NCBI GenBank assembly: GCA_903837595.1
Contig: CAILVI010000505.1
Span: 1-64,000 of the forward strand
DNA from: an uncultured Thiodictyon sp.
GTDB taxonomy: Bacteria > Pseudomonadota > Gammaproteobacteria > Chromatiales > Chromatiaceae
Direction: 5' to 3'
Length of the DNA: 64,000 bases
Position numbers and translations under genes: made by a program. The notes under the pieces are model-generated. The model ran no database searches. It was not told where the DNA came from and saw nothing but the letters and a program-made list of their open reading frames with translations. How positions within the stretch are numbered: the stretch's first letter is position 1; every line of letters starts with the position of its first letter. Positions 47,417-60,439 of the stretch are shown in pieces.

Positions 47417-48490
47417 ATGTTCGGTCTAATCCGCAAGAACAAGGCCATGCTAGGCATCGACATCAGCGCGACGGCCGTCAAGCTGATCGAACTGTCGCAG
47501 GGCTCCGGCTCGACGACCGACCTCTACCGGGTCGAGTCCTTTGCCGTTGAGCAACTACCGAGTAATGCGGTGGTGGAGCAGAAAATTGTCGACGCCGATG
47601 CGGTGGGTGAGTGCATCCAACGGGCCGTGCAGCGCTGCGGCACCAAGACCAAGCGGGCCGCGGTGGCCGTGTCCGGGTCCGCGGTCATCACCAAGGTGAT
47701 CTCCATGTCCGCCGGACTGACCGACGCGGAGATGGAAAACCAGATCCAGTTGGAGGCAGACCAATACATCCCGTACCCACTGGAGGAGGTCAACATGGAT
47801 TTCGATGTGCTGGGCACCTCCCAGGCGAATCCCGACATGGTGGACGTCCTGTTGGCAGCGTCGCGCCGGGAAAATGTGGATGACCATGTGAGCGCGCTGG
47901 AGGTCGCTGGCCTGACCGCCGCAGTGGTCGACGTCGAGGCCTATGCCATGGAGAATGCCTGTAGTCTGATCCTAGGCAATCGCGGCGAGGGACTCGCGGA
48001 ACGCACCGTGGCCGTGGCCGACGTGGGCGCCGCCACGACCACCCTGCACGTGCTCCATGAGGGCCAGGTCGTCTACACCCGCGAGCAGAATTTCGGCGGC
48101 CAGCAACTGATCGACGAGGTGCAGCGGCGCTACAGCCTGCCGCGGGAGGAGGCCGCCCAGAAGATCGTCGACGGCGACGTCGCCGAGGACTACGACACGG
48201 AAGTCTTGAGTCCCTTTAAGGAGGCCCTGGCCCAGCAAATCACTCGGGCACTCCAGTTCTTCTATTCCGGCAGCACCTTCAGCCGGGTCGATCAAGTCAT
48301 CCTGGCCGGCGGCACCGCCGGTATCCTCAAGATCGATGAACTGGTCGAGGATCGCCTGGGGCTGCCGACCACGGTGGCGAATCCCTTCGCGCAAATGTCG
48401 CTTTCACCCCGAATCAATGCCAAAGAGTTGCTGCGTTGTGCCCCGGGGATGATGGTTGCCGTGGGGCTGGCCCTGCGCGGATTCGACTGA
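47417..48490 (+). CDS. pilM: Type IV pilus assembly ATPase-like protein PilM
   Basis: A 357-residue cytoplasmic actin-like protein of the type IV pilus alignment complex. It starts MFGLIRKNKAMLGIDISATA, with the FtsA-like phosphate-binding loop GIDISATAVKLIEL, VADVGAATTTLHVL (phosphate 2) and ILAGGTAGI (adenosine motif). It binds the N-terminal tail of PilN at the inner membrane. It heads pilMNOPQ; pilN overlaps its stop (TGATG). ponA, usually divergent upstream, is replaced by an unrelated gene. Confidence 0.96.
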   Translation: MFGLIRKNKAMLGIDISATAVKLIELSQGSGSTTDLYRVESFAVEQLPSNAVVEQKIVDADAVGECIQRAVQRCGTKTKRAAVAVSGSAVITKVISMSAGLTDAEMENQIQLEADQYIPYPLEEVNMDFDVLGTSQANPDMVDVLLAASRRENVDDHVSALEVAGLTAAVVDVEAYAMENACSLILGNRGEGLAERTVAVADVGAATTTLHVLHEGQVVYTREQNFGGQQLIDEVQRRYSLPREEAAQKIVDGDVAEDYDTEVLSPFKEALAQQITRALQFFYSGSTFSRVDQVILAGGTAGILKIDELVEDRLGLPTTVANPFAQMSLSPRINAKELLRCAPGMMVAVGLALRGFD

Positions 48491-49062
48491 TGGCCCGGAT
48501 CAATCTACTCCCATGGCGGGAGGCCGAGCGTCACCAACGGCGACAGGAATTCGCGGTCGCGGGCGGCATTGCCTTGGGCATCGTCCTGCTGAGCGCCCTC
48601 GGGGTGCATTTTTGGATGGAGGGCAGGATCGGCATACAGGAGGAGCGCAACAAATTCCTCGACGAGCAGATCGGCCAGCTCAACCGCCAGATCAAGGAGA
48701 TCCAGGTGCTGGAGGAGACCAAGGCCAAGCTGCTCGCCCGCATGAACATCATCCAGCAACTGCAGCAAAGCCGGCCGGAGGTGGTCAGACTCTTTGACCA
48801 ATTGGTGACGGCGATCCCAGAAGGGGTCTTCCTGGTCAAATTGGACCAGACCGGCCGCAACATTGTGCTGGAGGGGCGCGCCCAATCGAACGCCCGCGTC
48901 TCGGCCTTCATGCGCAACGTCGAGGGCTCCGCCTGGCTCGGCAATCCGCACCTTTTGCTGATCGAAAACAAGGATAAGACCGGCACCGGCTTCAGTCATT
49001 TCCGGATGTCATTCGACCAGATTCGCCCCACCGCTGACGCCAATGCGCAGCCGCCGTCTTAG
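48490..49062 (+). CDS. pilN: Type IV pilus inner-membrane protein PilN
   Basis: A 190-residue bitopic membrane protein. The cytoplasmic start MARINLLPWREAERHQRRQE is the conserved INLLPWR motif that docks in PilM. One membrane segment (GIALGIVLLSALGVHFW) is followed by a coiled coil (DEQIGQLNRQIKEIQVLEET) and a periplasmic ferredoxin-like domain. It dimerises with PilO. The ATG overlaps the pilM stop by 1 nt. Confidence 0.95.
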   Translation: MARINLLPWREAERHQRRQEFAVAGGIALGIVLLSALGVHFWMEGRIGIQEERNKFLDEQIGQLNRQIKEIQVLEETKAKLLARMNIIQQLQQSRPEVVRLFDQLVTAIPEGVFLVKLDQTGRNIVLEGRAQSNARVSAFMRNVEGSAWLGNPHLLLIENKDKTGTGFSHFRMSFDQIRPTADANAQPPS

Positions 49063-49119
49063 CGCCCCAGCCAACCCGACCCACCTGAGACCAGACCGCA
49101 CCCCCGGGACCCAAGCCCC

Positions 49120-49725
49120 ATGGAACTGAGCCAACTCAACGAACTTGATCTGAACAACATCGGCGAATGGCCGGTGCCGGTCAAGGCGATTGCGATACTT
49201 TTGCTCTGCAGCGTGGCCGGCGCGGCCATCTATTACCTGGACACGGATGCCCAACTGGGGCGGCTCGCGGACACCCAAGCGAAAGAACTGGAACTGCGCA
49301 AGACCTTTGAGACCAAGCAGAAAAAGGCGGCCAATCTGAATGCCTACCGCCAGCAACTCGCCGAGATGAAGGAGTCCTTCGGTGCCATGCTGCGCCAACT
49401 CCCGGACAAGACCGAGGTGGCGGCACTGCTGGTGGACGTCTCCCAGACCGGACTGGCGGCAGGGCTTGAATTCGAGCTGTTCCAGCCAGCGGGGGAGCAG
49501 TTGAAGGATTTCTACGCGGAGTTGCCGATCGACATCCGGGTCACCGGGCGCTATCACGATTTTGGACGCTTTATCAGCGGACTCGCGTCGCTGCCGCGAA
49601 TCGTGACCATCCACAACGTGAAGATCGTCAACCCCGCGGGCGAGCGCGGCGCGGAAGACGCCAAACTGCAGCTTCAGGCGCAGGTAAAGACCTATCGCTA
49701 TCTGGACGAGACGGTAGCCAAATGA
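49120..49725 (+). CDS. pilO: Type IV pilus inner-membrane protein PilO
   Basis: A 201-residue partner of PilN. It begins MELSQLNELDLNNIGEWPVP, a typical PilO start. One membrane span (KAIAILLLCSVAGAAIYYL), a coiled coil and a periplasmic domain with FELFQPAGEQLKDFYAELP and IDIRVTGRYHDFGRFISGLA follow. The PilMNOP complex links the motor to the secretin. The stop overlaps the pilP ATG by 4 nt. Confidence 0.95.
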   Translation: MELSQLNELDLNNIGEWPVPVKAIAILLLCSVAGAAIYYLDTDAQLGRLADTQAKELELRKTFETKQKKAANLNAYRQQLAEMKESFGAMLRQLPDKTEVAALLVDVSQTGLAAGLEFELFQPAGEQLKDFYAELPIDIRVTGRYHDFGRFISGLASLPRIVTIHNVKIVNPAGERGAEDAKLQLQAQVKTYRYLDETVAK

Positions 49726-50279
49726 GCCGGCCCGAGCATCCGCTGCGGCGGCTTCCCTCACGACGCTGGCGATGGCTCATGCCGACGCTCCTGTCGGTGC
49801 TGCTCGTCGCCTGCGGCAGTGCCGACCAGAGCGATCTGGAGGAGTATGCAAAAAAGGTCAAGGCCCGTGACCCGGGACCGATCGGACCGCTGCCTGAAGT
49901 CAAGCAAATCGATGGCTTCATCTACGAGCCGGGCGAGCGACGGGATCCCTTTGTGATGGACAATCGGGGCGCCGGCGTACCAGCGGCCACCGCCGGCAAC
50001 AACCTGGCTCCCGACCCCATGCGACGCAAGGAAGAGCTTGAAGGCTTCGCCTTAGATGCCCTGCGGATGGTCGGCACCCTGGAACAGAACCAGACCACCT
50101 GGGGGCTGATCCGCACCCCCAACGGCATCCTGCACCGGGTGCGCGTCGGCAACTACCTGGGCATGAACAATGGCCAGATCGTCAGCATCAGCGACACCGC
50201 GATCCAATTGACCGAGATCGTATCGGAAAACCCCGGCGAGTGGCGCGAGCGCCAGGCGACGGTCGCACTCACTCAATAA
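49722..50279 (+). CDS. pilP: Type IV pilus lipoprotein PilP
   Basis: A 185-residue inner-membrane lipoprotein. After a basic start, the lipobox LLVACGS marks Cys28 or so. A disordered linker leads to the conserved beta-sandwich: YEPGERRDPF, LEGFALDALRMVGTLEQNQT, GLIRTPNGILHRVRVGNYLG and GEWRERQATVAL. It bridges PilNO and the secretin PilQ in the periplasm. The N-terminal n-region is long and Arg-rich; an internal ATG (MPTLLSVLL) at about 49779 could be the true start. Confidence 0.94.
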   Translation: MSRPEHPLRRLPSRRWRWLMPTLLSVLLVACGSADQSDLEEYAKKVKARDPGPIGPLPEVKQIDGFIYEPGERRDPFVMDNRGAGVPAATAGNNLAPDPMRRKEELEGFALDALRMVGTLEQNQTTWGLIRTPNGILHRVRVGNYLGMNNGQIVSISDTAIQLTEIVSENPGEWRERQATVALTQ

Positions 50280-50299
50280 CCCTTGGAGGGCACGCCGCG

Positions 50300-52651
50300 A
50301 TGAGCAGCCCAAGTCACCCGAATACCCGCTCAGCGGCGCGCCGGCCGCGTCGCGTGGGTCGCATAGCGCTGGCCAAATGGATGACGTGGTGGCTGCTGTT
50401 ACTCGGCACCGCCCCGACCTGGGCGGTCGATCTTCAAAGCGTCACGTCGGCCGCCTCCCCCGGCAATCTGGTCGAGATCACCTTGACCTTCTCGGGGCCC
50501 GTCGCCAAACCCACGTCATTCGCCACCGAGTCCCCGGCACGCATCGCCTTGGACTTCCCGGACGTCATCAATAAGCTCGATCACAAGGTCGTGCCCATCG
50601 GCGTGGGCGCCGTTCACAGTCTGATCGCCGTGGAGGCCAGCAATCGCACCCGCGTGGTGATCAATCTGAACGAATCGGTTCCCTATGAGGTGAGCACCAA
50701 CGGCAACCAGGTCCGGCTCAAGATCAATACGCAGGCCGTCATGGCCAGCGCGCCACCGCCTGCCCCGCCCCCGGCGGGGGTGCCAGCGACGCCTGTCACC
50801 CGCGGCGGCCCGCCGATGGCCACGCCGCAAGCCGCAGCCGCCCGCGCCGCGGCGGCGGGCGGGGCGGTCCGCGACATCGATTTTCGACGCGGCAACGGCG
50901 GCGAGGGACGGGTAGTGATCAAACTTCCCAGCGCCCAGACCCGCGTGGCCGTGCGTGAACAAGCCGGGCATGTCTTTGTCGACCTCTATGACAGCACGCT
51001 GCCCCCGCGCCTGTTCCGGCGGCTTGACGTGACCGATTTCGCCACGCCCGTGACCGCGGTGGAGTCCAAAGCGAGCGGACGCAATGTCCTGCTCGATATC
51101 CAGACGGGTGCCGAGTACGACTACCTTGCCTATCAGACCGATGACCTCTTCACCCTGGAGTTTCGTGCCCTGACCCCGGGGGAGAAAGACCAACTCGAGA
51201 AGAAAAAGGCCACTTATACCGGCGATCGGCTCTCGCTCAACTTTCAGGATATCGAGGTACGCGCGGTCATGCAGTTGTTGGCCGACTTCACCGGTCTCAA
51301 CATGATCGCCAGTGATTCCGTGCACGGGAGCATTACGCTGCGCCTGAAGAACGTCCCCTGGGACCAGGCCCTTGAGATCATTCTGAAAAGCAAGGGACTG
51401 GGGATGCGCCAAACCGGCAATGTCATTATGATCGCCCCCAGCCAGGAGTTGGCCGCCCAGGAAAAGCTGGAATTGGAGTCGAATAAACAGATCGCAGAAC
51501 TGGCGCCGTTGCGCTCCGAGTTCATTCAGATCAACTACGCCAAGGCGGAGGACCTGGCAACCATGCTCAAGTCCGTCGGCGGCGCCGATGGCAAGGGTGG
51601 ACAATCGCTGCTGTCTGAGCGTGGCAGTGTGTCCGTGGACAAACGTACCAATACCCTGCTGGTGCAGGATACGACGACCAAGCTGGAGGACATTCGGCGA
51701 TTGGTTGCGCGCCTCGACGTGCCGGTGCGCCAGGTGATGATCGAGTCCCGCATCGTCGTCGCCAATAATGACTTCGCGCGCGATCTGGGCGTGCGCTTCG
51801 GCGCCACCCGATGGCAACAGACCGCCAATGGCAGCGGTGCCGGAACCTTCAACCAGGTCGGCGGGTCACAGGCTGGTGGCGCTGCCGGCACCGGTACAAT
51901 GCAACCGCAGGTAACAGTCGCTGGCTACAATACCCAGACGAACACCATCATCGCACCGAACCCGAACCAGAACCCGACCGTTCCCCCCACTAACCCAACG
52001 TACGTCACCTCAGCAGTCGGCAGCGTAGCGACACCCGCCGCCCTCTCCGCGATCCCGCTGCTAGTCAACCTGCCGGCCGCCACCCCGTCCGGCGCCGTCA
52101 ATTTCCTGATCGGTAAGGTCGGCTCCTATCTGCTCCAGCTGGAACTGTCGGCGATGCAAACGGAGGGGCGTGGCGAGATCATCTCCAGCCCGCGGGTCAT
52201 TACCTCCGATTCCCAGGAGGCGACGATCAAGATGGGCCAGCAGATCCCCTACCAGTCGGCGGCCGGCGGCACGAGTGGTGGGACCACCACTTCATTCGCC
52301 GATGCGATGCTCCAGCTCAAGGTGAAGCCACAGATCACCCCAGACGACCGCGTGATCATGGACCTGCAAGTGGACAATAATTCCGCCGGTGCAACCATCA
52401 CCGCTGGCCAACCACCGCCGATCAATACCCGCTCGGTGAAGACGACAGTGCTGGTCGATAATGGGGACACCGTGATCCTGGGCGGCGTCTACGAACGGAC
52501 CAAGAACAACCAGAAGGAACAGGTACCTTGGTTAGGGGACATCCCCATGCTCGGGCACCTGTTCAAGCAGCAGTCGCGCACCGACAATAACAGCGAACTC
52601 CTGATCTTCGTCACACCCAAGATCATGAAGGGCGACATGGTGCGCAAGTGA
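50300..52651 (+). CDS. pilQ: Type IV pilus secretin PilQ
   Basis: A 783-residue outer-membrane secretin. After a signal peptide (cleaved near TWAVD) come two AMIN domains (VDLQSVTSAASPGNLVEITL; DIDFRRGNGGEGRVVIKLP), the STN domain (LNFQDIEVRAVMQLLADFTG), N1/secretin_N (IQINYAKAEDLATMLKSVGG) and the secretin beta-barrel ending VPWLGDIPMLGHLFKQ. AMIN domains bind peptidoglycan. An Asn/Pro/Thr/Gly-rich segment (bases about 51820-52035) inserts at the start of the secretin domain and is longer than in the E. coli or Pseudomonas type. The ATG at 50300 follows TTGGAGGGC. Confidence 0.96.
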   Translation: MSSPSHPNTRSAARRPRRVGRIALAKWMTWWLLLLGTAPTWAVDLQSVTSAASPGNLVEITLTFSGPVAKPTSFATESPARIALDFPDVINKLDHKVVPIGVGAVHSLIAVEASNRTRVVINLNESVPYEVSTNGNQVRLKINTQAVMASAPPPAPPPAGVPATPVTRGGPPMATPQAAAARAAAAGGAVRDIDFRRGNGGEGRVVIKLPSAQTRVAVREQAGHVFVDLYDSTLPPRLFRRLDVTDFATPVTAVESKASGRNVLLDIQTGAEYDYLAYQTDDLFTLEFRALTPGEKDQLEKKKATYTGDRLSLNFQDIEVRAVMQLLADFTGLNMIASDSVHGSITLRLKNVPWDQALEIILKSKGLGMRQTGNVIMIAPSQELAAQEKLELESNKQIAELAPLRSEFIQINYAKAEDLATMLKSVGGADGKGGQSLLSERGSVSVDKRTNTLLVQDTTTKLEDIRRLVARLDVPVRQVMIESRIVVANNDFARDLGVRFGATRWQQTANGSGAGTFNQVGGSQAGGAAGTGTMQPQVTVAGYNTQTNTIIAPNPNQNPTVPPTNPTYVTSAVGSVATPAALSAIPLLVNLPAATPSGAVNFLIGKVGSYLLQLELSAMQTEGRGEIISSPRVITSDSQEATIKMGQQIPYQSAAGGTSGGTTTSFADAMLQLKVKPQITPDDRVIMDLQVDNNSAGATITAGQPPPINTRSVKTTVLVDNGDTVILGGVYERTKNNQKEQVPWLGDIPMLGHLFKQQSRTDNNSELLIFVTPKIMKGDMVRK

Positions 52652-52657
52652 CCTTGA

Positions 52658-52680
52658 ACAATCGCCGTCCGGACGATTGT
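52658..52680 (+). terminator. Hairpin after pilQ
   Basis: ACAATCG and CGATTGT form a 7-bp stem with a 9-nt loop seven bases after the pilQ stop. It lacks a T-run, so it may only stabilise the mRNA or reduce read-through into the next gene. Confidence 0.4.
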
Positions 52681-52702
52681 CCAAGTGCGCTTGGCGGTTA
52701 GG

Positions 52703-53536
52703 ATGACGGCCCAGCAAATTATCAAGACCCTGCTGTTGCCCCCGGGGATCATCATCCTGATGCTCGTGGGGGCCTTTTTCCTGGTGCGGGGGGGGGCCGG
52801 GCGCGCGCTCCTGTTAACCGCGACCGCCGGCTTCACCCTGCTCTGCCTGCCGGTGGTCGCGATCCTGCTGATGGTGCCGCTGGAGCCCTATGCGGCACTG
52901 GATCTGCGGGCGCCGCTGGCACCGCAGGTGAAGGGTATCCTAGTTCTCGGCGGGGGGCTCAGGAGCGACGCGCCCGAATTCGGCGGGCTGACCCTGGATA
53001 CCTTCACCCTGCAGCGGGTGCGCTATGGGGCTAAGCTACAGCGCGCCACCGGCCTGCCGCTCTATGTGAGCGGCGGCGTCGCCACGGCCCAGGCGCCGGC
53101 GGTGGGCGAGCTGATGGCGCGGACCCTGCGGGAGGAATTCGCGGTCCCGGTCGCCGGGGTGGAGAACCGCAGCCGCACCACCTGGGAGAACGCCGCCTAT
53201 TCGAAACCCATGCTGGAGCGTGACGGGGTCGCCCAGGTGTTGTTGGTGAGTGATGCCTGGCACCTGCCACGCGCGGTGGCAGCCTGCGAGCAGGCTGGGT
53301 TTGCCGTGACCCCGGCCCCGACCGGGCTGATTGCCGGTCCGCACTGGCGGGAGCAACTGGGGCTGTCCGATTGGGTGCCACGGGCGGGCGCGCTTGCCAT
53401 CAGCACTTACGCCCTCCAGGAGCATCTGGGCCGGGTCTGGTATCAACTGCGGCGCTGGGCGCAAGACGCGCCGGTGCATCCGGTCGAACCTCCGGGCGCC
53501 CCCGGCACGGGAGTGAGCCGACGAGACGCGCCGTGA
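52703..53536 (+). CDS. YdcF/ElyC-like DUF218 membrane protein
   Basis: A 277-residue protein with two N-terminal membrane segments (LLLPPGIIILMLVGAFFLV and ALLLTATAGFTLLCLPVVAI) and a DUF218 domain: GILVLGGGLRSDAPEFGG, GLPLYVSGG, VENRSRTTWENAAYSKPML and VLLVSDAWHLPRAVAACEQ. E. coli ElyC, of the same layout, affects envelope and enterobacterial-common-antigen or peptidoglycan precursor metabolism. The ATG at 52703 is preferred over GTG 52685. The stop overlaps the next gene's GTG (GTGA), so it is coupled to the HD-GYP regulator. Confidence 0.88.
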   Translation: MTAQQIIKTLLLPPGIIILMLVGAFFLVRGGAGRALLLTATAGFTLLCLPVVAILLMVPLEPYAALDLRAPLAPQVKGILVLGGGLRSDAPEFGGLTLDTFTLQRVRYGAKLQRATGLPLYVSGGVATAQAPAVGELMARTLREEFAVPVAGVENRSRTTWENAAYSKPMLERDGVAQVLLVSDAWHLPRAVAACEQAGFAVTPAPTGLIAGPHWREQLGLSDWVPRAGALAISTYALQEHLGRVWYQLRRWAQDAPVHPVEPPGAPGTGVSRRDAP

Positions 53537-54642
53537 TCACGCCCCCCCAAGCCACCCTGCTCATTGTCGATGATGCCGCCGAGAACCTCGCCCTGCTCGG
53601 CGACCTGCTGTATCCCACCTATCGGGTCCTGGCGGCCAACTCGGGGGCCAAGGCGCTGCGCATAGCCAACGGCACGCCGCGCCCAGACCTGATCCTGCTC
53701 GACGTGATGATGCCGCAAATGGGGGGCTACGAGGTCTTCGAACGCCTGCGCGCCGACCCAGCGACCCGTGATATCCCGGTGATCTTCCTGACCGCCCTGG
53801 ATAGTCCCGAGGCGGAGTTGCACGGCCTGACGGCGGGGGCGGCAGACTACCTCACCAAGCCCATCCGGCCCACCCTGGTCCTGGCGCGGGTGCGCACCCA
53901 ACTGGAGGTAAAGCGGGCACGTGACTGGCTCAAGGACCAGAACGCCTATCTGGAGGCGGAGATCGCCCGGCGCATGACGGAGAACGAGCTGACCCAGACG
54001 GTGGCCATCCGCGCCCTGGCACACCTGGCGGAGACCCGCGACGGGGAAACCGGCAACCACATCCGGCACACCCAGGCCTTCGTCGCCCTGCTTGCCGAGC
54101 GCCTGCGCACTCACCCGCGCTTCGCCGCCACCCTGGACCAGGGCTATATCGACCTGCTCACCCGCTCCGCCCCCCTGCACGATATCGGCAAGGTCGGTGT
54201 CCCCGACGCCATCCTGCGCAAGCCCGGGGCCCTGACCACGGATGAACGGCACATCATCCAGAGCCATACCCGCATCGGCGCAGACGCCATCGCGCTCGCC
54301 CAGCAGGACCTGGAGCGCCCACTCGCCTTCCTGACCCTGGCCCAAGAGGTCGCCCGCTGGCACCACGAGCGCTGGGACGGCAGCGGTTATCCGGACGGCC
54401 TGGCCGGTGAGGCGATCCCGGTCTGTGCCCGCATCATGAGCCTGGCCGATGTGTTCGACGCGCTGATCTCGCCGCGGGTCTACAAACCGGCCCTGTCCCT
54501 GGGGGAGGCGCGCGCGATCATTGTCGCCGAGCGCGGGACCCAGTTCGATCCGGACGTGACCGACGCCTTCCTGGACGGCTTTGCCGCCTTTGCTGCCATC
54601 GCGCGGGGACATCGGGATCCGGTGCCGGCAGCGCTCGCGTGA
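53533..54642 (+). CDS. Response regulator with HD-GYP phosphodiesterase domain
   Basis: A 369-residue protein. The receiver domain spans 1-125 with the phosphoacceptor Asp57 (LILLDVMMPQMGGYE) and Lys109. A coiled-coil linker (130-165) leads to an HD-GYP domain with APLHDIGKVGVPDAIL (His216, Asp217) and HHERWDGSGYPDGL (277-290), the full HD and GYP motifs, so it should hydrolyse cyclic di-GMP. It starts at GTG 53533, overlapping the YdcF-like stop. The hybrid kinase 52 bp downstream is the likely phosphodonor, and the pil operon upstream a likely target; both are inference. Confidence 0.93.
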   Translation: MITPPQATLLIVDDAAENLALLGDLLYPTYRVLAANSGAKALRIANGTPRPDLILLDVMMPQMGGYEVFERLRADPATRDIPVIFLTALDSPEAELHGLTAGAADYLTKPIRPTLVLARVRTQLEVKRARDWLKDQNAYLEAEIARRMTENELTQTVAIRALAHLAETRDGETGNHIRHTQAFVALLAERLRTHPRFAATLDQGYIDLLTRSAPLHDIGKVGVPDAILRKPGALTTDERHIIQSHTRIGADAIALAQQDLERPLAFLTLAQEVARWHHERWDGSGYPDGLAGEAIPVCARIMSLADVFDALISPRVYKPALSLGEARAIIVAERGTQFDPDVTDAFLDGFAAFAAIARGHRDPVPAALA

Positions 54643-54694
54643 CTGACGACAGGCCGCAAGGGGGCGAACGGCTGGCGCATTTCAACCTGCCAGC

Positions 54695-58450
<3,756 letters not shown>

Positions 58451-58574
58451 GTGATCCTGGAATCTAGTGCCGCGAAGCGCAACTCCCGATACCACTTCGA
58501 CAGTCGAGCTGGTGGCGTCTTCGGTTCATGCTGCCTTGGCGTGAGCAATCTCCTGATTTTGGGTTATCGGTCAC

Positions 58575-59612
58575 TCAGCCCCGCCCCGGCACATGGTCGC
58601 TGTAGCGCTCCATCAGGTAGCCCAGGCAGTCCTGGCGAATGACCGTCAGATCACGGGTGAGCATCGCGGGCATCACGGGGCGGCGTAGCCGGACCTCGCC
58701 ATCCTCGAGGTGAAAGAACCGATCCGCGATGTCCTTGCCGCGTTCGTTGAGTACCTCAAACCCAATCCCCACGGCCGGGTCGCGCGGGCGCGCGAAGGCG
58801 GTCCCACGCGGGACTTCCCGAAAATTGTAGCGCTCGATCTCCGGATCGAGCAGCAGGTCGGCCGGCTGCGGGGGGAAACCGAGGCTCACGCCGGACGGGA
58901 CCAGGACCCGGGCGACGGTGTGGAACAGGTCGATATCGTGGGGCGCCACCGGGTGGTCCGGCACCGCGGCCAGGTGCAGCGCCGCATCCACCAGGGCCCG
59001 CGCGTGGGTCACCCCGGCGGCCTCGCCGACCTTGCCGCACTCCAGGGTGACCGCCGGACACAGGTCAGCGAAGGCATTGGACTGCACCCCGCTGGCGCCG
59101 CTGAAATAGACCACGGTGCGTGCGAACAGGGTGGCCAGTTGCAGCGTCCGGCTGTCCAGGCGTTCGACACAGGCATAATGGGGGTTGGTGCCCGTGTTGT
59201 TGTGCAGGTCGATACTGGCAAAGACCCCGCGCTCGGTCATGCGCCCGAGCACCGCCGCCATCAGCGCAGTCTCCGGCATCGGGGGCAAGGCGCCCCCGGG
59301 CCAGACCCGGTTGTAGTCTGGCTGGTCCGGCAGGTGGCGAACACCCTGCGCAGCGGCCGTCACGTTGCCGATGAAGAGGCTCAGGGCGCGCGGCAGCCGC
59401 AGCTCACCGAAGCGTGCGAGGCGCGCGGTCAGCAGTCCCCGCACGGCGTCCCACCCCACGGGCTCGTTGCCGTGCAGCAACACGCAGACGAAGAGCGGCG
59501 GCTGCCGCGCCCCGGGCAGGTGAATCAGGGTCGGACCGCCCAAGTGTCGGCACAGGTCGCGGCTGTCGGCCTCGAGCAGGCCGGCGGGCAGGTGGTCGAG
59601 TTCTTGGAGCAT
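58575..59612 (-). CDS. Succinylglutamate desuccinylase/aspartoacylase family zinc hydrolase
   Basis: A 345-residue M14-like metallohydrolase. Zinc ligands are in VLLHGNEPVGWDAV (HxxE) and IDLHNNTGTNPHY. YNRVWPGG carries a conserved Arg near the substrate, and VTLECGKVGEAAG holds the catalytic Glu. The family includes AstE and aspartoacylase, which deacylate N-acyl amino acids; the real substrate is unknown because no arginine-succinyl pathway genes lie nearby. It is just downstream of murU on the same strand, 51 bp apart. Confidence 0.85.
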   Translation of the reverse strand: MLQELDHLPAGLLEADSRDLCRHLGGPTLIHLPGARQPPLFVCVLLHGNEPVGWDAVRGLLTARLARFGELRLPRALSLFIGNVTAAAQGVRHLPDQPDYNRVWPGGALPPMPETALMAAVLGRMTERGVFASIDLHNNTGTNPHYACVERLDSRTLQLATLFARTVVYFSGASGVQSNAFADLCPAVTLECGKVGEAAGVTHARALVDAALHLAAVPDHPVAPHDIDLFHTVARVLVPSGVSLGFPPQPADLLLDPEIERYNFREVPRGTAFARPRDPAVGIGFEVLNERGKDIADRFFHLEDGEVRLRRPVMPAMLTRDLTVIRQDCLGYLMERYSDHVPGRG

Positions 59613-59663
59613 GGGCCTCTCGTGGTTGATCCTGAAGTGGTCGCGGGATGTTCGCTGCTGGTA

Positions 59664-60338
59664 CTAGCCGCCACTGGCCAGCAGCCACTGGTCCAGCTGC
59701 GCGAGGCGTTGCGGCGTGCCGATGTCATACCAGTGGCCGCGATGGAGCCGTCCGCCCGCCAGGTCTTCGTCCATCGCCCGGCGCAGCAGCGGGGCGAGTG
59801 CAAAGGCCCCAGGCGCGCAGCCCGCGAAGAGTTCCGGGCGGTAGACACCGATCCCGCTGAAGGTATAGCGCGGTTCGCCGTCCCGGCGGACCCGATCGCG
59901 GTCCAAGGCAAAGTCGCCTTGCGGGTGCTGAGGCGGATTCTCCACGAGCACCAGGTGGACCAGGTCGCCGCCGGCCAGGTCCAGCCCCACGAACGGACAG
60001 TCGGTCCAGATATCGCCATTGACGACCAGGAATGGATCTGGGCCGAGCAAGGGCAAGGCCTTGAAGATGCCGCCGCCGGTCTCAAGTGCCTGGCCCTCAC
60101 CCTCAGCGGAATAGCGCAGCCGCACGCCCAGCCGGGAACCGTCGCCCAGCGCCGCCTCGAGCTGCCCGCCCAGGTGGGCATGGTTGATCACGATGTCCCG
60201 GACCCCGGCCAGCGCCAGGCGCTCGATGTGATACTCGATCAGCGGTTTGCCGCCGGCCATCAGCAACGGCTTGGGCACCGTGTCGGTCAGGGGCCGCATG
60301 CGGTTGCCGCGTCCGGCAGCGAGGATCATGGCGCGCAT
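59664..60338 (-). CDS. murU: N-acetylmuramate alpha-1-phosphate uridylyltransferase MurU
   Basis: A 224-residue nucleotidyltransferase. It begins [20 protein letters not shown], and continues [40 protein letters not shown] and VVNGDIWTD, with the metal-binding Asp. MurU makes UDP-MurNAc from MurNAc-1-phosphate in the peptidoglycan recycling bypass of fosfomycin-sensitive synthesis. The closest alternative is another sugar-nucleotide pyrophosphorylase. Its usual partner, the kinase AmgK, is not adjacent. ATG 60347 is a second possible start. Confidence 0.88.
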   Translation of the reverse strand: MRAMILAAGRGNRMRPLTDTVPKPLLMAGGKPLIEYHIERLALAGVRDIVINHAHLGGQLEAALGDGSRLGVRLRYSAEGEGQALETGGGIFKALPLLGPDPFLVVNGDIWTDCPFVGLDLAGGDLVHLVLVENPPQHPQGDFALDRDRVRRDGEPRYTFSGIGVYRPELFAGCAPGAFALAPLLRRAMDEDLAGGRLHRGHWYDIGTPQRLAQLDQWLLASGG

Positions 60339-60439
60339 CAGGTGCATCGGTAGCGGGGTGCCTCGGGGTCCGTGGTGAGGCAAGTGTACCGCGTGTGATC
60401 AGCGCACGCTGCGGCGGGCGACTTGAAACAGCCGCGCGC

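Noticed and set aside
58710..60353. 547-codon plus-strand frame
   Set aside because: Antisense to two well-supported genes (M14-like hydrolase and murU); low-complexity Arg/Gly/Gln composition.
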